This document shows, in pieces, positions 43,734 to 55,536 of a stretch of DNA of 64,000 bases. Every line of letters begins with the position of its first letter. The stretch's first letter is position 1. A model generated the notes under the pieces. That model saw only the letters and a program-made list of their open reading frames with translations. It ran no database searches and was not told where the DNA came from. Location: assembly GCA_028386065.3 (NCBI GenBank), contig JAKUCV010007347.1, positions 62,001 to 126,000 of the forward strand, in the 5' to 3' direction. A program made the translations under genes and the position numbers. The stretch comes from Turnera subulata. Taxonomy: Eukaryota > Streptophyta > Magnoliopsida > Malpighiales > Passifloraceae.

Positions 43734-44567
43734 TGTTGGCTTTTTGCTTCTCAGAAAAGGACTTCAGCTCATGACCATCGATGTTTAAATCAAAACATCG
43801 ATGTTTTGATAATCTGGAAGTTCAATTTATCTGGCACAACTTCAGAACATCGATGTTTGACTTAGAACATCAATGTTTGAGAGTTCTGGTCTTCAAATAA
43901 TCTGCCGAGCACTTAAAACATCGATGTTTGAATTAAAACATCGATATTTGGGACTTCTGGAACTTGGCTAAGCTTTTAGAACATCGATGTTTGGTTTTGA
44001 ACATCGATGTTTGAACACTCTCAATCTGAAAATAATCTGGCAGAACACTAGAACATCGATCTTTAATTAGAACATCGATGTTCTTCTGGAAAATTTCCAG
44101 AAATCTGCAGAACTCACACAAGTTGATTTTTCCAGTTACTGTTCTATTGATTTTCTCTCTAATCTCTCAATCAATTGGCTTGAACACTTAATGAACTAGT
44201 CAAGGAACACTTTGTGAAGTGAAAAACACTCAATGTATCATTTATTTCACTTGGTTGAACCAGATTACAATACTCAATATATAGACAGGAAAACAGCCTA
44301 TAACCCAACTATTCCTACTCAGCTGACCCCATTACTTTAAGTAGTGGGTTTGTTTTTACTAAGATACTCATAATAGCACAACATAAAGCAAACACACTTA
44401 CAGCTCATGGAAAAACATACTACAGCTTATGATAACATTGATTAATCACAATAAACAAAAAAACACACTTTACCTACAATAAACAAAAAAACACACTTTA
44501 CCTAACACACTTGAATTATTGGGATCAAACTTTACAGCTTGATCACACAACTAACACTCTTGACAGG
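43734..44567 (-). repeat. copia-4 LTR, right copy (truncated)
   Basis: It is the 5' LTR of the second unit, followed on the minus strand by the primer-binding site. It carries about ten AACATCGATGTT copies (43775-44085) plus a short local duplication (CAATAAACAAAAAAACACACTTTACCTA) near 44449-44506. The outer 60 bp or so is missing. Confidence 0.88.
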
Positions 44568-44682
44568 GTCTTTTCATTGGGTGGATGGTAGCTACATACA
44601 CATGGACATTCGCTCACGCATGATTGCCATGTGGACAGAGTTTTATACATGCATGAAAAGTTAAATAGGCGTGGCAGACCTT

Positions 44683-44796
44683 TGTCACGAGGTCATTACC
44701 CTCTGCCCAAAAGGTCAATCTCGTAGGGTGTGCAGCACCCCTGTATATATGGCCTAAGACCTTTACCTTCCTTTACGACGTGGGATTCTTAGCTCA
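44683..44796 (-). repeat. Solo TRIM LTR
   Basis: TGTCACGAGGTCATTACCCTC to GACGTGGGATTCTTAGCTCA parallels the 114-bp TRIM LTR at 29956-30069, including GTATATATGGCC. No partner or primer-binding site is nearby. Confidence 0.75.
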
Positions 44797-44978
44797 TTAA
44801 TTAACTGACCATTGCTTTGCTATTTATTTTATCAAGGTGAACTTCTGGTTCTTCAGGTTTGGTTCTACCCCGAAACGAGATTTCCTCACCAATGAAAAGA
44901 GGAGTCATTTGGGCACTCGACAAGGACAGTGAGCTCACGCATGATAGCCATGTGGACAGTGTCTCATTAAAATTTAAC

Positions 44979-45097
44979 TCGTCCAGGAGCCTTCATGCTC
45001 TTCCCATCAGTTGTCGAAGCTGGCCCAGAAACAGGAGCCTTGACAGTAGTTGCGACACCATATTGCTTGACCCACCTGGTTTCTTGTCACCCGACAT
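44979..45097 (-). pseudogene. Type B small-protein pseudogene B3
   Basis: The ATG at 45097 and M-S-G-D-K-K-P-G-G-S-S-N are kept. A frameshift then puts the body (T-V-K-A-P-V-S-G, T-T-D-G-K-S-M-K-A-P-G) in another frame. The sequence diverges after K-A-P-G, so the last 20 or so residues are missing. The TATA block at 45190-45199 is intact. Confidence 0.75.
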
Positions 45098-45189
45098 TTT
45101 TGCAGTCTCTTTATTCTTGATGAGCTCTAATAATCCCTACTTCACTACAAATAACTGTGTCTGTACCTCTAATATTGGAAGGGTGGTGT

Positions 45190-45199
45190 CATTATATAG
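45190..45199 (-). promoter_or_regulatory. Conserved TATA box upstream of B3
   Basis: The minus strand reads GTGCACTATATAATGACACC, about 95 bp upstream of the B3 start; the same block precedes B4. Confidence 0.6.
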
Positions 45200-45239
45200 T
45201 GCACTATGGGAGCTTCAGGGATGTATCTGATCACGTTTT

Positions 45240-45777
45240 CTTTCAACGGAGTAATTAATTCTCTTGGAAATACACAAAAGTGATCTATTCTGGGTCAAAC
45301 CCTGCATGCACGCTCTTAAAATACTGACATACAATGATTATTAATGGTTTTTTTATCCGCAAACACTAGATGCTCATCGAGTCACTCAAAAATTTTGTTT
45401 AATTAAAGAATTATTAGTCCATCATTTAATCCATTCATTTGCCTGCCTGCACATCTTTTTTCTAACCAATGAATTAAGTTGTGGAATCTATTTCCGCTGT
45501 CAGTGGTTCACTTTATAAGAAAAGGATATTTCCTGTTTCTTCAAGAGCTGCCGGATTAATTTGCTGCGGAATTCGCAGAGGTAAATAACTTTTAGCGATA
45601 AAAATAAAACACTTAAACTCGAATTGATTAGAATTTAAAAGATTCTAGCAAAATAGAAAGCAAACATTGCAATTAGAAATCACTGCTACTGCAGCAAAGA
45701 CGATTCCATAGCATTATGGAAACACTACAGGCAAGATTTCATTTATTCGACCCATTTAAGACTTGCCAAACATTAAT
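45240..45777. other. Intergenic sequence between B3 and B4
   Basis: No gene. It resembles 30080-30560 downstream of B2 (for example ATTTCCGCTGTCAGTGGTTC, TATTTCCTGTTTCTTCAAGAG, AGAAATCACTGCTACTGCAGCA), so it is the 3' flank typical of type B units. Confidence 0.55.
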
Positions 45778-45969
45778 CTACTTATTGCGCATGTCCTTGA
45801 AATAGGAAGCAGGATTCTTCTCAAAAGCATCCCTGGAGATGGTAATGTCCTGTCCAGGAGCTTTCATGGTCTTTCCATCAGTTGCTGAAGCAAACCCAGA
45901 AGTAGGAGCCTTGCCGGTTGTAGCTGAAAGCACATTGCCTGAACCTGTTGGTTTCTTTTCACCAGACAT
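45778..45969 (-). CDS. Small protein B4 (type B, MSGEKK...KAPG...YFKDMRNK)
   Basis: This intact ORF of 63 aa sits 105 bp downstream of the conserved TATA block. Residues 1-32 are hydrophilic (M-S-G-E-K-K-P-T-G-S-G-N, then A-T-T-G-K-A-P-T-S-G). Residues 34-63 carry the cleanest copy of the family motif (T-M-K-A-P-G-Q-D-I-T-I-S-R-D-A-F-E-K-N-P-A-S-Y-F plus K-D-M-R-N-K). There is no membrane segment or signal peptide. It shares promoter and 3' flank with B3 and B2. The function is unknown. It is the best candidate for an expressed type B member. Confidence 0.75.
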   Translation of the reverse strand: MSGEKKPTGSGNVLSATTGKAPTSGFASATDGKTMKAPGQDITISRDAFEKNPASYFKDMRNK

Positions 45970-46073
45970 TTTAGCAGTCGATCGATAATAGAATTGCTCT
46001 TATACTCTCTCCTTAGCCCTTAGGTGCTCTAAACTTCACTGTGTATGTGCCTCTAACCTTTTAAGGGTGGTGT

Positions 46074-46083
46074 CATTATATAG
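46074..46083 (-). promoter_or_regulatory. Conserved TATA box of B4
   Basis: The minus strand reads CAGTGCACTATATAATGACACCACC, shared with B1 and B3. Confidence 0.65.
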
Positions 46084-47336
46084 TGCACTGCACAGCGGAA
46101 GGTTCAGGGTATGTGTGCGATCACGTTTTCTCTCAATAGAGTAATAAATTCTCTTGGAAATACACAAAAGTGATCTATTCTAGTCAAATCCTGCATGCAG
46201 GCTCTTAGATTTACTATGTCATTAGTTATGTAAAGGTGCTTCTAATCTCATTGGAACCAAAACCAACACTCTTCCACTCCCTGTATACGCATTTCCCCAT
46301 CAGGCATTGTAGTAAATCACATTAAGCAAATATTGGAACTGTAAAGGACCATTGGGAAAATCATAAGTTGGTGGAAATTGAATTAATTTAGCTTTCCCAA
46401 ATGCAAGTCTGTAACTTTGTTATGAGGTGAGTCGATAAAAAGCCTACTAGTAGGAGCCCTACTATCCTCCCTACTGGATCCTCCACAAAGCCTGTACAGG
46501 GCCCCAAGTCCGGGCTTGAGCATCAAAACCATGTTTAAGATCATTTACTGCATGCTCCTGAGCACCAAAACTGTTTAAGAGCAAGGACTGATTGCTCACT
46601 TAGCCCATATGGAATGCAGGGGTAGTGCTAATTCTGAAATTTTCCACCAAAAAACATGTTTACAGCGTGCTCTCCCATGCATGTTCAAGACTTAATACTA
46701 TGAACCTTAAAATTTATCCAAAAATTTGAGAAAGACCTTTGTATACTTTGAAAGTTCCTCTATGAATAATGCAGAATGGTGTTGATTAATTAGTAGTTCT
46801 ATTAAAGCGGTTAGGTCTTATAATTAATGAAGGATTCTTTCACTCTCCCACATTAGCTTAATCATCCTAATGTACGTACATTTCATTATACCTATTCTTT
46901 GGTGTTTCATTTTTAGTATGCCATACGCTAAGGTCCAAACTCGAAAAATTTTATTACCTTCATCAACAGCAGGCTACGAGAAACAAGTGTTGTCTTTAGT
47001 AATTGGATTGACAAAACATTTTGCTAGAAGTATTTCCCACTCATCTTCGCATGCTTCCGTTGTATGATCAAATAGCTTGATTCATAATTTGAATGCATTG
47101 ATCCATGCATCACAACAAAATAGTGATTCGAATTTTGGCCAAAAACGTTTCCAGAGAGCACAAAAAAGAACAATAAACCATGCAGTGTAATAAGTAACAA
47201 GCTCTTGGTGATCACAGATCACCATTACATTTCCATTATTATACGTCACTTATAACAATAAACCAAAAAGTTCCATGAAAGCCAACCACATGCATATCAG
47301 AATAAACTTAGAACCAATCTACTAGCTGTTAGGGAA
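46084..47336. other. Intergenic sequence upstream of B4 and downstream of A4
   Basis: No gene. 46134-46420 is the common array flank that also serves as empty site for copia-3. 47030-47336 is the 3' flank of A4, matching 21280-21500 and 10545-10700. The part between has no recognised feature. Confidence 0.55.
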
Positions 47337-48054
47337 AAAACACACCAATTCAACACACTACAATTAACCGGAATCAATTGCGCAGCGGAATAACCCGGTC
47401 AATTAATTTCCCCCTCTTTGTGCCACCAAAATGAGATATCACAACCAAGCAATAAAATGCTAGCAATCAAAACCAACACAACCACAACACCGAATATACG
47501 TGGAAAACCCCCAAGGCGGGGTAAAAACCACGGGACCGAAGTCCGTCAATCTTCCTCTATATCAAACAATAATGGGTTCACAATCAAGTTTTCTCCCTAG
47601 ATAAAACTAGAGGCTAACACACTAGTAGCAACATCAAGAACAACATATCTTGGCTCCAACAACAAACTCATCACTATACTAGTGGATTACAAGCAACAAA
47701 TTAGAGGAGAAGTGGGTAAGTCTCACCAAATGGGTATAAGACCAATACCCGGAAACATGAAGCTTCTCAAAGATCAGCTCCGTTCACTTTGTAGAGCTTG
47801 AAGAGGAGAACAACATACTGAAATTTCATCAAGATCGGACTCCGTTTGCTATCCGACAAGGCTTGCAAAGATGAGCATACTTCCTTCTTTTCTTTCCTCT
47901 TCACTCGGCCAAACCACTGCCTCTTTCTAATTTTTCTGCCTTTTCGTTTTTTTTGCTGCCACTCACGCCAAAATGCCCACCACAGCATTTAATTTTTTTT
48001 GTTCACCAGATAGCAAGGTTTGGGCTCCATGTGGGCTTTGGACCTAACCCAACA
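47337..48054 (-). mobile_element. Solo copia LTR inserted at the end of A4
   Basis: On the minus strand it begins TGTTGGGTTAGGTCC and ends TTTTTCCCTAACA, with a perfect duplication CTAGC on both sides (47332-47336, 48055-48059). The segment TTCCGCTGCGCAATTG near its end is common in long plant copia LTRs. The insertion falls at the stop codon of A4, so transcripts would read from A4 into the LTR. Confidence 0.9.
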
Positions 48055-48295
48055 CTAGCGCATATCACGGAAATAGCTAGCGGGGTCTCTTTCAAAGTCA
48101 TCCATGTAAATGCCGCCTAGCTTTCATGGTTTTCCTTTCTTCCCTAGAAGAAGACTCCAACTTCGACAAGAGAGCAATACCGCCTACCACCAGAATACCA
48201 GCCGCTACAGCACCGGCAAACACCTTGGCCGTTTCATATGCTTCATCCTCTTTGTCTGCTCTTCGAGTTCCACTCTTGCTCTCGCTTGAACCCAT
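48055..48295 (-). pseudogene. Type A small-protein pseudogene A4
   Basis: It starts M-G-S-S-E-S-K-S-G-T-R (48295), keeping the myristoylation-like pattern, then an Ala/Gly/Val-rich hydrophobic segment nearly identical to A1. Inside the motif, after T-M-K-A, a deletion (13-14 bases relative to A1) removes P-G-R-N-H and shifts the frame, so translation ends R-R-H-L-H-G at 48098. The rest (D-D-F-E-R-D-P-A-S-Y-F-R-D-M-R) is in another frame. Its stop TAG lies in the duplicated target CTAGC of the solo LTR. No TATA box like that of A1 was found at the expected place; the region upstream of 48350 is AT-rich and unrelated. Confidence 0.75.
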
Positions 48296-48349
48296 GATAA
48301 CCCAACTCAAGTTATATCTAAGTGACTCCATACCATATAGTTTATATTA

Positions 48350-48986
48350 ATTACTTTTTTTATGCAACATGATATATTTTTAAAATTTTATATTAGTTTT
48401 AATTATTTTTATTTTTTTACATATATATATTGTTTATTTTGATATATAAGATATCGTACTATGTTTTTTTAGATTTTTTAAAGTCAATATGAAAATAATT
48501 ATTCTATCCAATTTATTATATGCTTTCATCATTTATATATTTATTTGAATTTATTAGATAGTTTTAATAAAGTTTGATTATATCAGTCATGAGTTCTCAT
48601 GATTATTCTTCTTCATAGTCGTTGTTCTTATTTGTAGTTCTTTTTCGAATACTATTATTCGCTAGTTACTCTTCTTACAATCTAAAGGGATATGAACTTT
48701 TTAAATAACTTTTGTATAGCAATCCTTAAATTGAATTTTCCTTAATGATATTTTTTAATGTTCATAATATTCTAAATTATATAATATTAAATTATATATT
48801 TAATAAAAAAGTAACTATGGTAATTTGTTAAGGGTTTATATTAATCATTATCATATAACCATATTTATTGATGTTCATGATATTCTAAATTATATAATAT
48901 TCTAAATTTTATAATTTATAACATTAAATTATATATTTAATAAAAAAAGATAATTCTATTAATTTTCTACTATAAGAGAGTTGTTA
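48350..48986. other. AT-rich repeat region
   Basis: No gene. The block ATATTCTAAATTATATAATATT...AAATTATATATTTAATAAAAAA occurs near 48768-48812 and again near 48880-48950, and a third copy is at 61290-61350. Confidence 0.6.
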
Positions 48987-51704
48987 TGAAACGTCCTGAC
49001 CCGTATTTACCAGACAAGGTAAACACGTGCTAGAACTGTTTTTATTACAGTAGCAGACAGTACACATGATTCAAAATACAATACAAGGCAAAGTTCAAAT
49101 ACAGCATCCGTCACCCGATCCCGGGGAGCATTATTACACTCCAAGCTCAACAACAACAGAAAATATACAAATCACAGCAACAGAGGTAGAGTGACAGGGA
49201 AACACAGCCTCAAAGACATAAGATAACACACATAGCAGCTACAAGGCATATGATAACACAGCAGCGGAATTCTTAGAATGAGATGCAGCAGAGGTATGGA
49301 TCCGGGGTCTGGTGGAGTAGAAACAGCAGCTGGCCGAACCTCGTACCTGTACTTCGAGCAACTCATCCTACGTGATGAAACCACGCAGGCGAGGGGTGAG
49401 TCCGAAGTGCTCACCGGTACAATAATGTACAATCATGGATAAACAGTAATATGCAAGCAAACATAATACCGAGAGAGAAAAGTACTAGCAAAAGACAAAC
49501 AGAGTTTCATTCGAAACATGACTATGCCAGAGCTAAAAGACATTACTATAGTTTCCAATTTTATTTTCGGGGCTCTGTCACTGGACAAGCTAGGGTCGTA
49601 CCTAGTTATTAACGTGTTTCGGGTGCCAGACCAAAAGAGAACCCATGGATAGACATCCCAAAATAGAACCCAGGGATAGACATCCCAAACTATAATCACG
49701 GGATAGACATCCCAAGCATAGACATGCTTATAACAAGAACCCAGGTCATGGCCACCACAAAACAGTCTCTAACCATCGAGTCGTACCACTACTTTCCAAG
49801 TGACCATTAAGTCGTCAACACAACCTCCAATCATCCAATTATCTCATCATATCATTTTATCCATAATTAACATATCAACAACCATAACAGCAAATACCAA
49901 GTAGCCAAACACAACCAACTCAGCAGTTCATTCAAGTAAATTAGTTAACAGAGAAACACATTAGTACTATGTGCAGGATATCAAAGGTTATCCATCCTCA
50001 CCTTAGTCGGTTTTCTTACTCCTGGAAGTCCTCAAATTGTCTCAGCTCTGGTTCCTCGGGATACTGCTCGTTATCAACTCCTATATTAAATAATAAAATA
50101 CGTACACATAAGATGCACAGCAATGATATGCAAATGATAACTAATACTGTAAGCCGTAGAATAAAACACTAAGCCCACTTGGTTATTGCCTCGGGTCATG
50201 TTATCATCATCATTTACCATTTAAATTTCAAGTGCCAAAAATATACTATACTTATACCCGGTTATTATTCTGGTATTATACTTTGATAATACCTTTTCCA
50301 AAATATTGATAAAAATAATTATTATTCTTCCAAAAGGTAGTAGCTATCATAAAGTAATTTTTCTAGAAATTAATCACATATACATATTTTTCGATAAAAT
50401 ATTCCATAGTATATATCCTTAAGAGTATTACTATAATTTAATAATCATGTTATAATTACATTAGTTTTCTTGAAAATAACATATCAAAGTAATTACTTCA
50501 TTCATTCATTCTTTTTACCAAATATAATCATATACCATATATTTATTTTTTTCCAGAAAATATATAACCCATAGTATAAATTTTTCCCAGATTTTATATT
50601 CCAATTACCATATTATTGTTAATTATCTCGGGTTGGGCCTTTATACTTATTATTGGACCATGAGCAGCCCAAGAGTTTGGTCCAAGGAGACAACCAACCG
50701 GCCCAGGTGCAGGTCCTAGACCCAGGCCATCAACCCGGCCCAAGCTTGCAAACCGGCTTCAAAGCCTGACCCGTTTGAGGGTCAGGTTGCTTACCTTAAC
50801 CCGGCGCTTCACGGGTCGAAGGCGGCAGCAACGGCGAAGGAGACACGGCAAGGCTGAGGCGAGGCGCTGGTGAGAGAGACGGCGACGAGGGTGAAGGCGG
50901 TGCAGTGAGAGGAAGACGCGGCGGCTGCAGTCGGCGACTTGGTCGTTGTCGGCTGTGGATCGTCATTCGCAAAGAGGAAGGCAGAGCAGCAGGGTTCGGT
51001 GACGATGACGATCAGCAGGCGGTGCAAGACACGGGGGAAGAGTGGCTGAAGGCGAGGCGAGCTCGGCGGCAGGTGGTCGCGGTGGTGGTCGGCACGCAGG
51101 AAGAAAAGAAAAGATGAGGAGGAGGAGGAGGTGACGTGGCCGGGTGTGTGTTGTTTTGTTTTTGTTTTTTAAACGTAAGTGTATGGTTTTTTTTTGCAGG
51201 GAAGGTTTCTGGGCAGAAGTTGATGCAGTGGGATGAAAGTTATTTGGGCTGCCTGCAGGGAACAAGTGAAGGTGAGTTTCTTTATTTTGCAGCTGCTGGA
51301 TTGCACGGTCAAGGAAGCTGCCAGGCACACTGAAAGAAGCTTCAGGAAGGAAGGTAAGGAGGAAGATTCACGTGGCGGAAGAAAATGTGGTGTAAGTGTA
51401 AAACACACACTCAAGCGGGTATTATCTGGACCAACAAATAACTAAAACACCCACTTTACTTTATTTCTGGTCCGTTCTTTCGAGGTTAAACCTGACTTTT
51501 CTTAAGATTCCTGGACCCGAAAAATACCAACTCTGGTCCATAAAATCCGCAGAAAATTTGGGACGTGAGGCATAGGTAGGTTTCAGAATCCGATGCATAA
51601 TTTACCCTGAAATAATTACCCAAGATTAATTTTATAAGGTAAATTACTATACAATGCCCTTTTACAGTCTCGATAAAAACATAAATTTTACCTGGGCTGT
51701 TACA
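48987..51704 (-). repeat. 3' LTR of gypsy-2 (2.7 kb)
   Basis: On the minus strand it starts TGTAACAGCCCAGG and ends CGGGTCAGGACGTTTCA. It resembles the solo LTR at 22584-24887 at both ends and the start of the LTR at 63712. A GC-rich part with short open frames at 50640-51130 is not considered coding. Confidence 0.85.
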
Positions 51705-51720
51705 GTCTACCCTCCTTAAA
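51705..51720 (-). other. Polypurine tract of gypsy-2
   Basis: The minus strand reads TTTTAAGGAGGGTAGAC directly before TGTAACAGCC. Confidence 0.75.
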
Positions 51721-51739
51721 AGAATTTTGTCCTCGAAAT

Positions 51740-54700
51740 TCATTCAAATCCTGCAAAGAGATGCGGATACTGGGACCGCATATGTTCTTCAACCTCCCAT
51801 GTAGACTCATTAGCGGAATGCTGATTCCACTTGACCTTAACCATAGGAATGGTACGGTTCCGCAACTGCCGAACTTCTCGAGCAAGAATCTGTTTCGGCA
51901 CCTCTATGTAGGTGAGGTCCTCTGCTACCTCAACATCCACTGGGGCCATAATATGACTAGGGTCCGATTGATATCTCCTCAGCATAGAGATATGAAACAC
52001 GTCATGAATGCGTGATAGCTCATCAGGTAAAGACAACCTGTAAGCCAATGGTCCCACTCTCTCCACAATCTCGTACGGCCCGATATATCTTGGACTCAGC
52101 TTCCCTCTCTTGCCGAATCTAATCACACCTTTCCAAGGTGCTACTCTGAGAAAAACCTTCTCACCAACGTTATACTCCATCTCACGTCGGTGTTTGTCAG
52201 CGTAGCTCTTTTGCCGATCCTGAGCAGCTCTCATACACTGCTTTACTGTCTGGATCTTGTCAACTGTCTGTTGAACTAATTCCGGTCCAACGATCAGTCT
52301 CAAACCTTCTTCATCCCAACACACTGGACTTCTACACTTCCTTCCATAGAAGGCCTCAAAAGGTGGAATACCAATACTAGAATGGTAGCCGTTGTTATAG
52401 GCAAACTCTGCCAAAGGCAGATACTTATCCTAACTCCTACTGAAGTTGAGTGCGCAAGCCCTCAACATGTCCTCCAACATCTGTATATTCCTCTCAGACT
52501 GTCCATCTGCCTGTGGATGAAAAGCAGTGCTGAAGCTCAACTTGGTTCCTAATGCCGCTTGTAAGCTCTTCCAAAAATATGATGTGAACCTCGAATCTCT
52601 GTCTGAAACTATGGAATTTGGAATCCCATGAAGTCTCACAACCTCAGCAACATACTTACCTGCCAACGAGTCCATGGTATCCGTTTGGCGGATAGGGAGA
52701 AAATGAGCCGATTTCGTTAATTGATCAACGATGACCCAAATAGCATCATGTTGCTTCCGAGTCATTGGTAACCCAATCGCAAAGTCCATGGTGATCATCT
52801 CCCACTTCCACTTCAGTACTGACAATGATCTCATCTTCCCTGTTGGAGCCTGATGTTCGGCTTTCACCTGTTGGCAAGTGAGACATCTTGCAACATACTC
52901 GGCTAAGTCCTTCTTCATACGAGGCCACCAGAAATGGCTCTTTAGGTTTTGATACATCTTGGTGCTTCCAGGATGCATCGCATATGGTGTCATGTGTCCT
53001 TCATCCAGAATCTAACTACGCAAACTACTGACATTGGGTACGCATACCCGTTTCCCAATCATCAGTGCACCATCATCAGCTATACGAAACTTTTCTTTCT
53101 TCCCGCTCCTTACTCATTCCTTTAGCTTGACCAGGTTAGGATCACCATCTTGTAGCTCCACTATCCATCCTCTTAGGTTAGACTTGACACTCATGTGTGC
53201 CAGCAAGGCTCCTGTATCATCCACTACCAGGCCAACTCCTAACTTCCTTAACTCGATAAGTGAGAGCATCGAGTAACTAGTGGAAACATCCTCTTGTTGT
53301 CTCTGACTCAAGGCATCAGCTATCACATTAGCCTTTTCTGGGTGATACTCGATAGTACAATCATAATCATTAAGCAATTCAACCCAGCGTCTCTGTCGCA
53401 GGTTAAGCTCCCTCTGAGTCATGATGCACTTAAGGCTTTTGTGGTCGGTGAAGATTCGACACTTCTCTCCAAACAAGTAGTGTCTCCAAATCTTCAGAGC
53501 CATGATTACAGCTGCCATTTCAAGATCATTCATCGGGTAGTTCTTCTCATGAGCCCTCAACTGCCTGGAGGAGTAAGCAATCACTCGTCCTTCTTGCATC
53601 AGCACGGCTCCTAAACCAAGAACCGATGCATCACAGAACAACACATACTCCACTCCAGGTTTCGGTACTATCAGAACCAGTGTTGTGGTCAGCTTCCTCT
53701 TAAGCTCTTCAAAACTCTACTGATATGCTGGGCTCCAAACAAACGCCTGATCTTTCCTTAATAGCTTAGTCACGGGACTGGCTATCAAAGAAAAGCCCTC
53801 GATGAACCTCCGGTAGTATCCTGCAAGGCCAAGAAAACTCCTGACTTCAGACATATTCTTAGGAGGTTCCCACTCCAACACGACTTTTACCTTGGCAGAG
53901 TCAACTTTTATTCCATCCCCGCCTACCACATGTCCGAGAAAGGAAACTTCTCCAAGCCAAAATTCGCACTTGCTGAATTTGGCATATAACTGCTTCTCCC
54001 GTAACCTCTGAAGCACTATCATCAAATGCTCCTCGTGCTCTTCCTTGCTCTTAGAGTATATGAGGATATCATAAATGAAGATCATAACAAACTTATCCAA
54101 AAACTCGTTCAAAACCAAGTGCATCAAGCACATGAATACTGCTGGTGCATTGGTCAACCCGAACGGTACCACTGTGAACTCGAAGTGACCATACCGCGTG
54201 CGAAAGGCAGACTTCGGTATGTCCTTTTCTGCAATCTTGATCTGGTGATACCCAGACCGAAGATCAATCTTGGAAAACACAGTGGCTCCCTGTAGCTGGT
54301 CAAAAAGGTCATCAATTCTAGGTAGTGGGTACTTGTTCTTAACTGTCACCTTGTTTAGCTGGCAGTAGTCTACACACATCCGCAAGCTACCATCTTTTTT
54401 CTTAACGAACAGAACTGGTCCACCCCATGGTGATGTACTAGGTCTGATGAAACTCTTCTCAAGCAGCTCATCCAACTGTTTCTTCAGCTCTTGAAGCTCT
54501 GTTGGTGCCATTCTGTATGGAGCCATCGATATAGGCGTGACTCCTGGCATCAGATCAATGGTATACTCAACCTCTCTATCGGGTGGCAAACCTGGCAAAT
54601 CATCTGGGAAGACATCAATGAACTCCCTCACCACGGATATATCTCCTGGGGTAGGATCTCGTGTTCCTTCACCTGTGATGTAGTTCAACAAAACATCTGG

Positions 54701-55536
54701 ACCATGCGACTTTACTCCAAACTCCTGCATAGCAGAGATGCTATATGTAGCAGCAGCTTTCCTAATACCTGTTACCAAAACCTGTCGTCCACCATCAGAA
54801 GTCAGCAGCACTTCCTTGATTCGACAATTCACCATCGCATTATATCTCGACAACCAATCCATCCTGAGGATTATGTTGAATCCCTCCATGTTCATCACGA
54901 CCAACCGAGATAAGAAAATCTCGTCATCATACGAGAGGAGGACATCTCTACAAGCATGTGTTAATATCACTACTATGTCTGCGGGTAACCTAACCCTCAG
55001 CGGACATGCTAAGCTCTCTTCCTTACAGTTATGTTGTATAGCGAAACTTTGAGCGATAAAAGAATGTGTAGCACCAGGATCAATCAAGGTGTTTGCAATA
55101 CTACCAAAAACTATAAAGATACCTGCGATAACATCAGCACTCTTAGGATCATCCTCAGCCGTGATTACAAATGCCCTCGGAGTGGCCGCACTCTGTTTCA
55201 TAGATGACTGTGTCCGAGTAGGAGCAGCTCCTCGTCCACGGCCTCGGCCAACTCTAGGACCACTGGGTACGCTGGTCACTGATGCTTGTATGGTTTGAGC
55301 AGGGACAGTAACTCCAGATCTCCCCAACCTAGGACACGAGCTCTGATAGTGCCCAACTTCGTTTCACTCGAAACACCTCACCTTAGACAGAGGAGGTCTA
55401 GGGCGAGTGTCTCTAGATAAAGTCCCTCCGGACTGGGTCTACGAACTCCCACGATTATTGCTGTAGCTGTTACTCCATCCCCGACCCTGGGATGCTGGCA
55501 TGGATTGGCCCTGTCCATACCCTGGTCTGTTACTGA
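51740..55536 (-). pseudogene. gypsy-2 gag end and pol (protease, RT, RNase H, integrase, chromodomain-like tail)
   Basis: The zinc knuckle near 55350-55375 has a stop in place of its second cysteine (C-F-E-stop ... H-Y-Q-S-S-C). Protease near 55085 reads D-P-G-A-T-H-S-F where D-S-G/A-A is expected. RT has L-R-M-C-V-D-Y, but the catalytic pair reads F-I-Y-D-I-L instead of F-I-D-D (near 54065), so it is inactive. Further stops are at 53714 (before the RNase H part), 53111, about 53013 and about 52427. RNase H shows T-D-H-K-S-L-K. Integrase has the H-P-G-S/C-x2-C zinc region, V-S-D-R-D-S-R-F-T, and F-H-P-Q-A-D-G-Q-S-E. The tail ends W-E-V-E-E-H-M-R-S-Q-Y-P-H-L-F, typical of chromovirus integrases. 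Several lesions make this copy clearly dead. Confidence 0.92.

Larger units (their letters stand above)
31816..44567 (-). mobile_element. Tandem copia array LTR-internal-LTR-internal-LTR (copia-4)
   Basis: Three LTRs of one copia family (31816-32654, 36689-37524, 43734-44567) alternate with two internal regions, all on the minus strand. The first internal region (32655-36688) covers gag to RNase H. The second has its gag-to-integrase end at 42036-43733 and its RNase H end at 37525-37690; between these lies an inserted copia of another family plus a deletion. Shared LTRs are the usual product of unequal recombination between LTRs of sister copies. The outermost LTR is truncated on the right (after CTTGACAGG), so no target duplication can be scored. 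Confidence 0.85.
48987..55536 (-). mobile_element. Ty3/gypsy chromovirus-like element (gypsy-2), 5' part cut off by copia-5
   Basis: On the minus strand: end of gag (55536-55360), protease, RT, RNase H, integrase with chromodomain-like tail (to 51740), purine tract, and 3' LTR (51704-48987). The 5' part is separated by the copia-5 copy that starts at 55537, and its continuation was not found on the other side. The family is the same as the truncated copy at 61.4-64 kb. Confidence 0.9.

Noticed and set aside
50640..51330. Possible host gene in GC-rich DNA with several overlapping ORFs
   Set aside because: It lies inside the gypsy-2 LTR, codes for biased Arg/Ala/Gly-rich peptides in competing frames, and has no recognisable domain.
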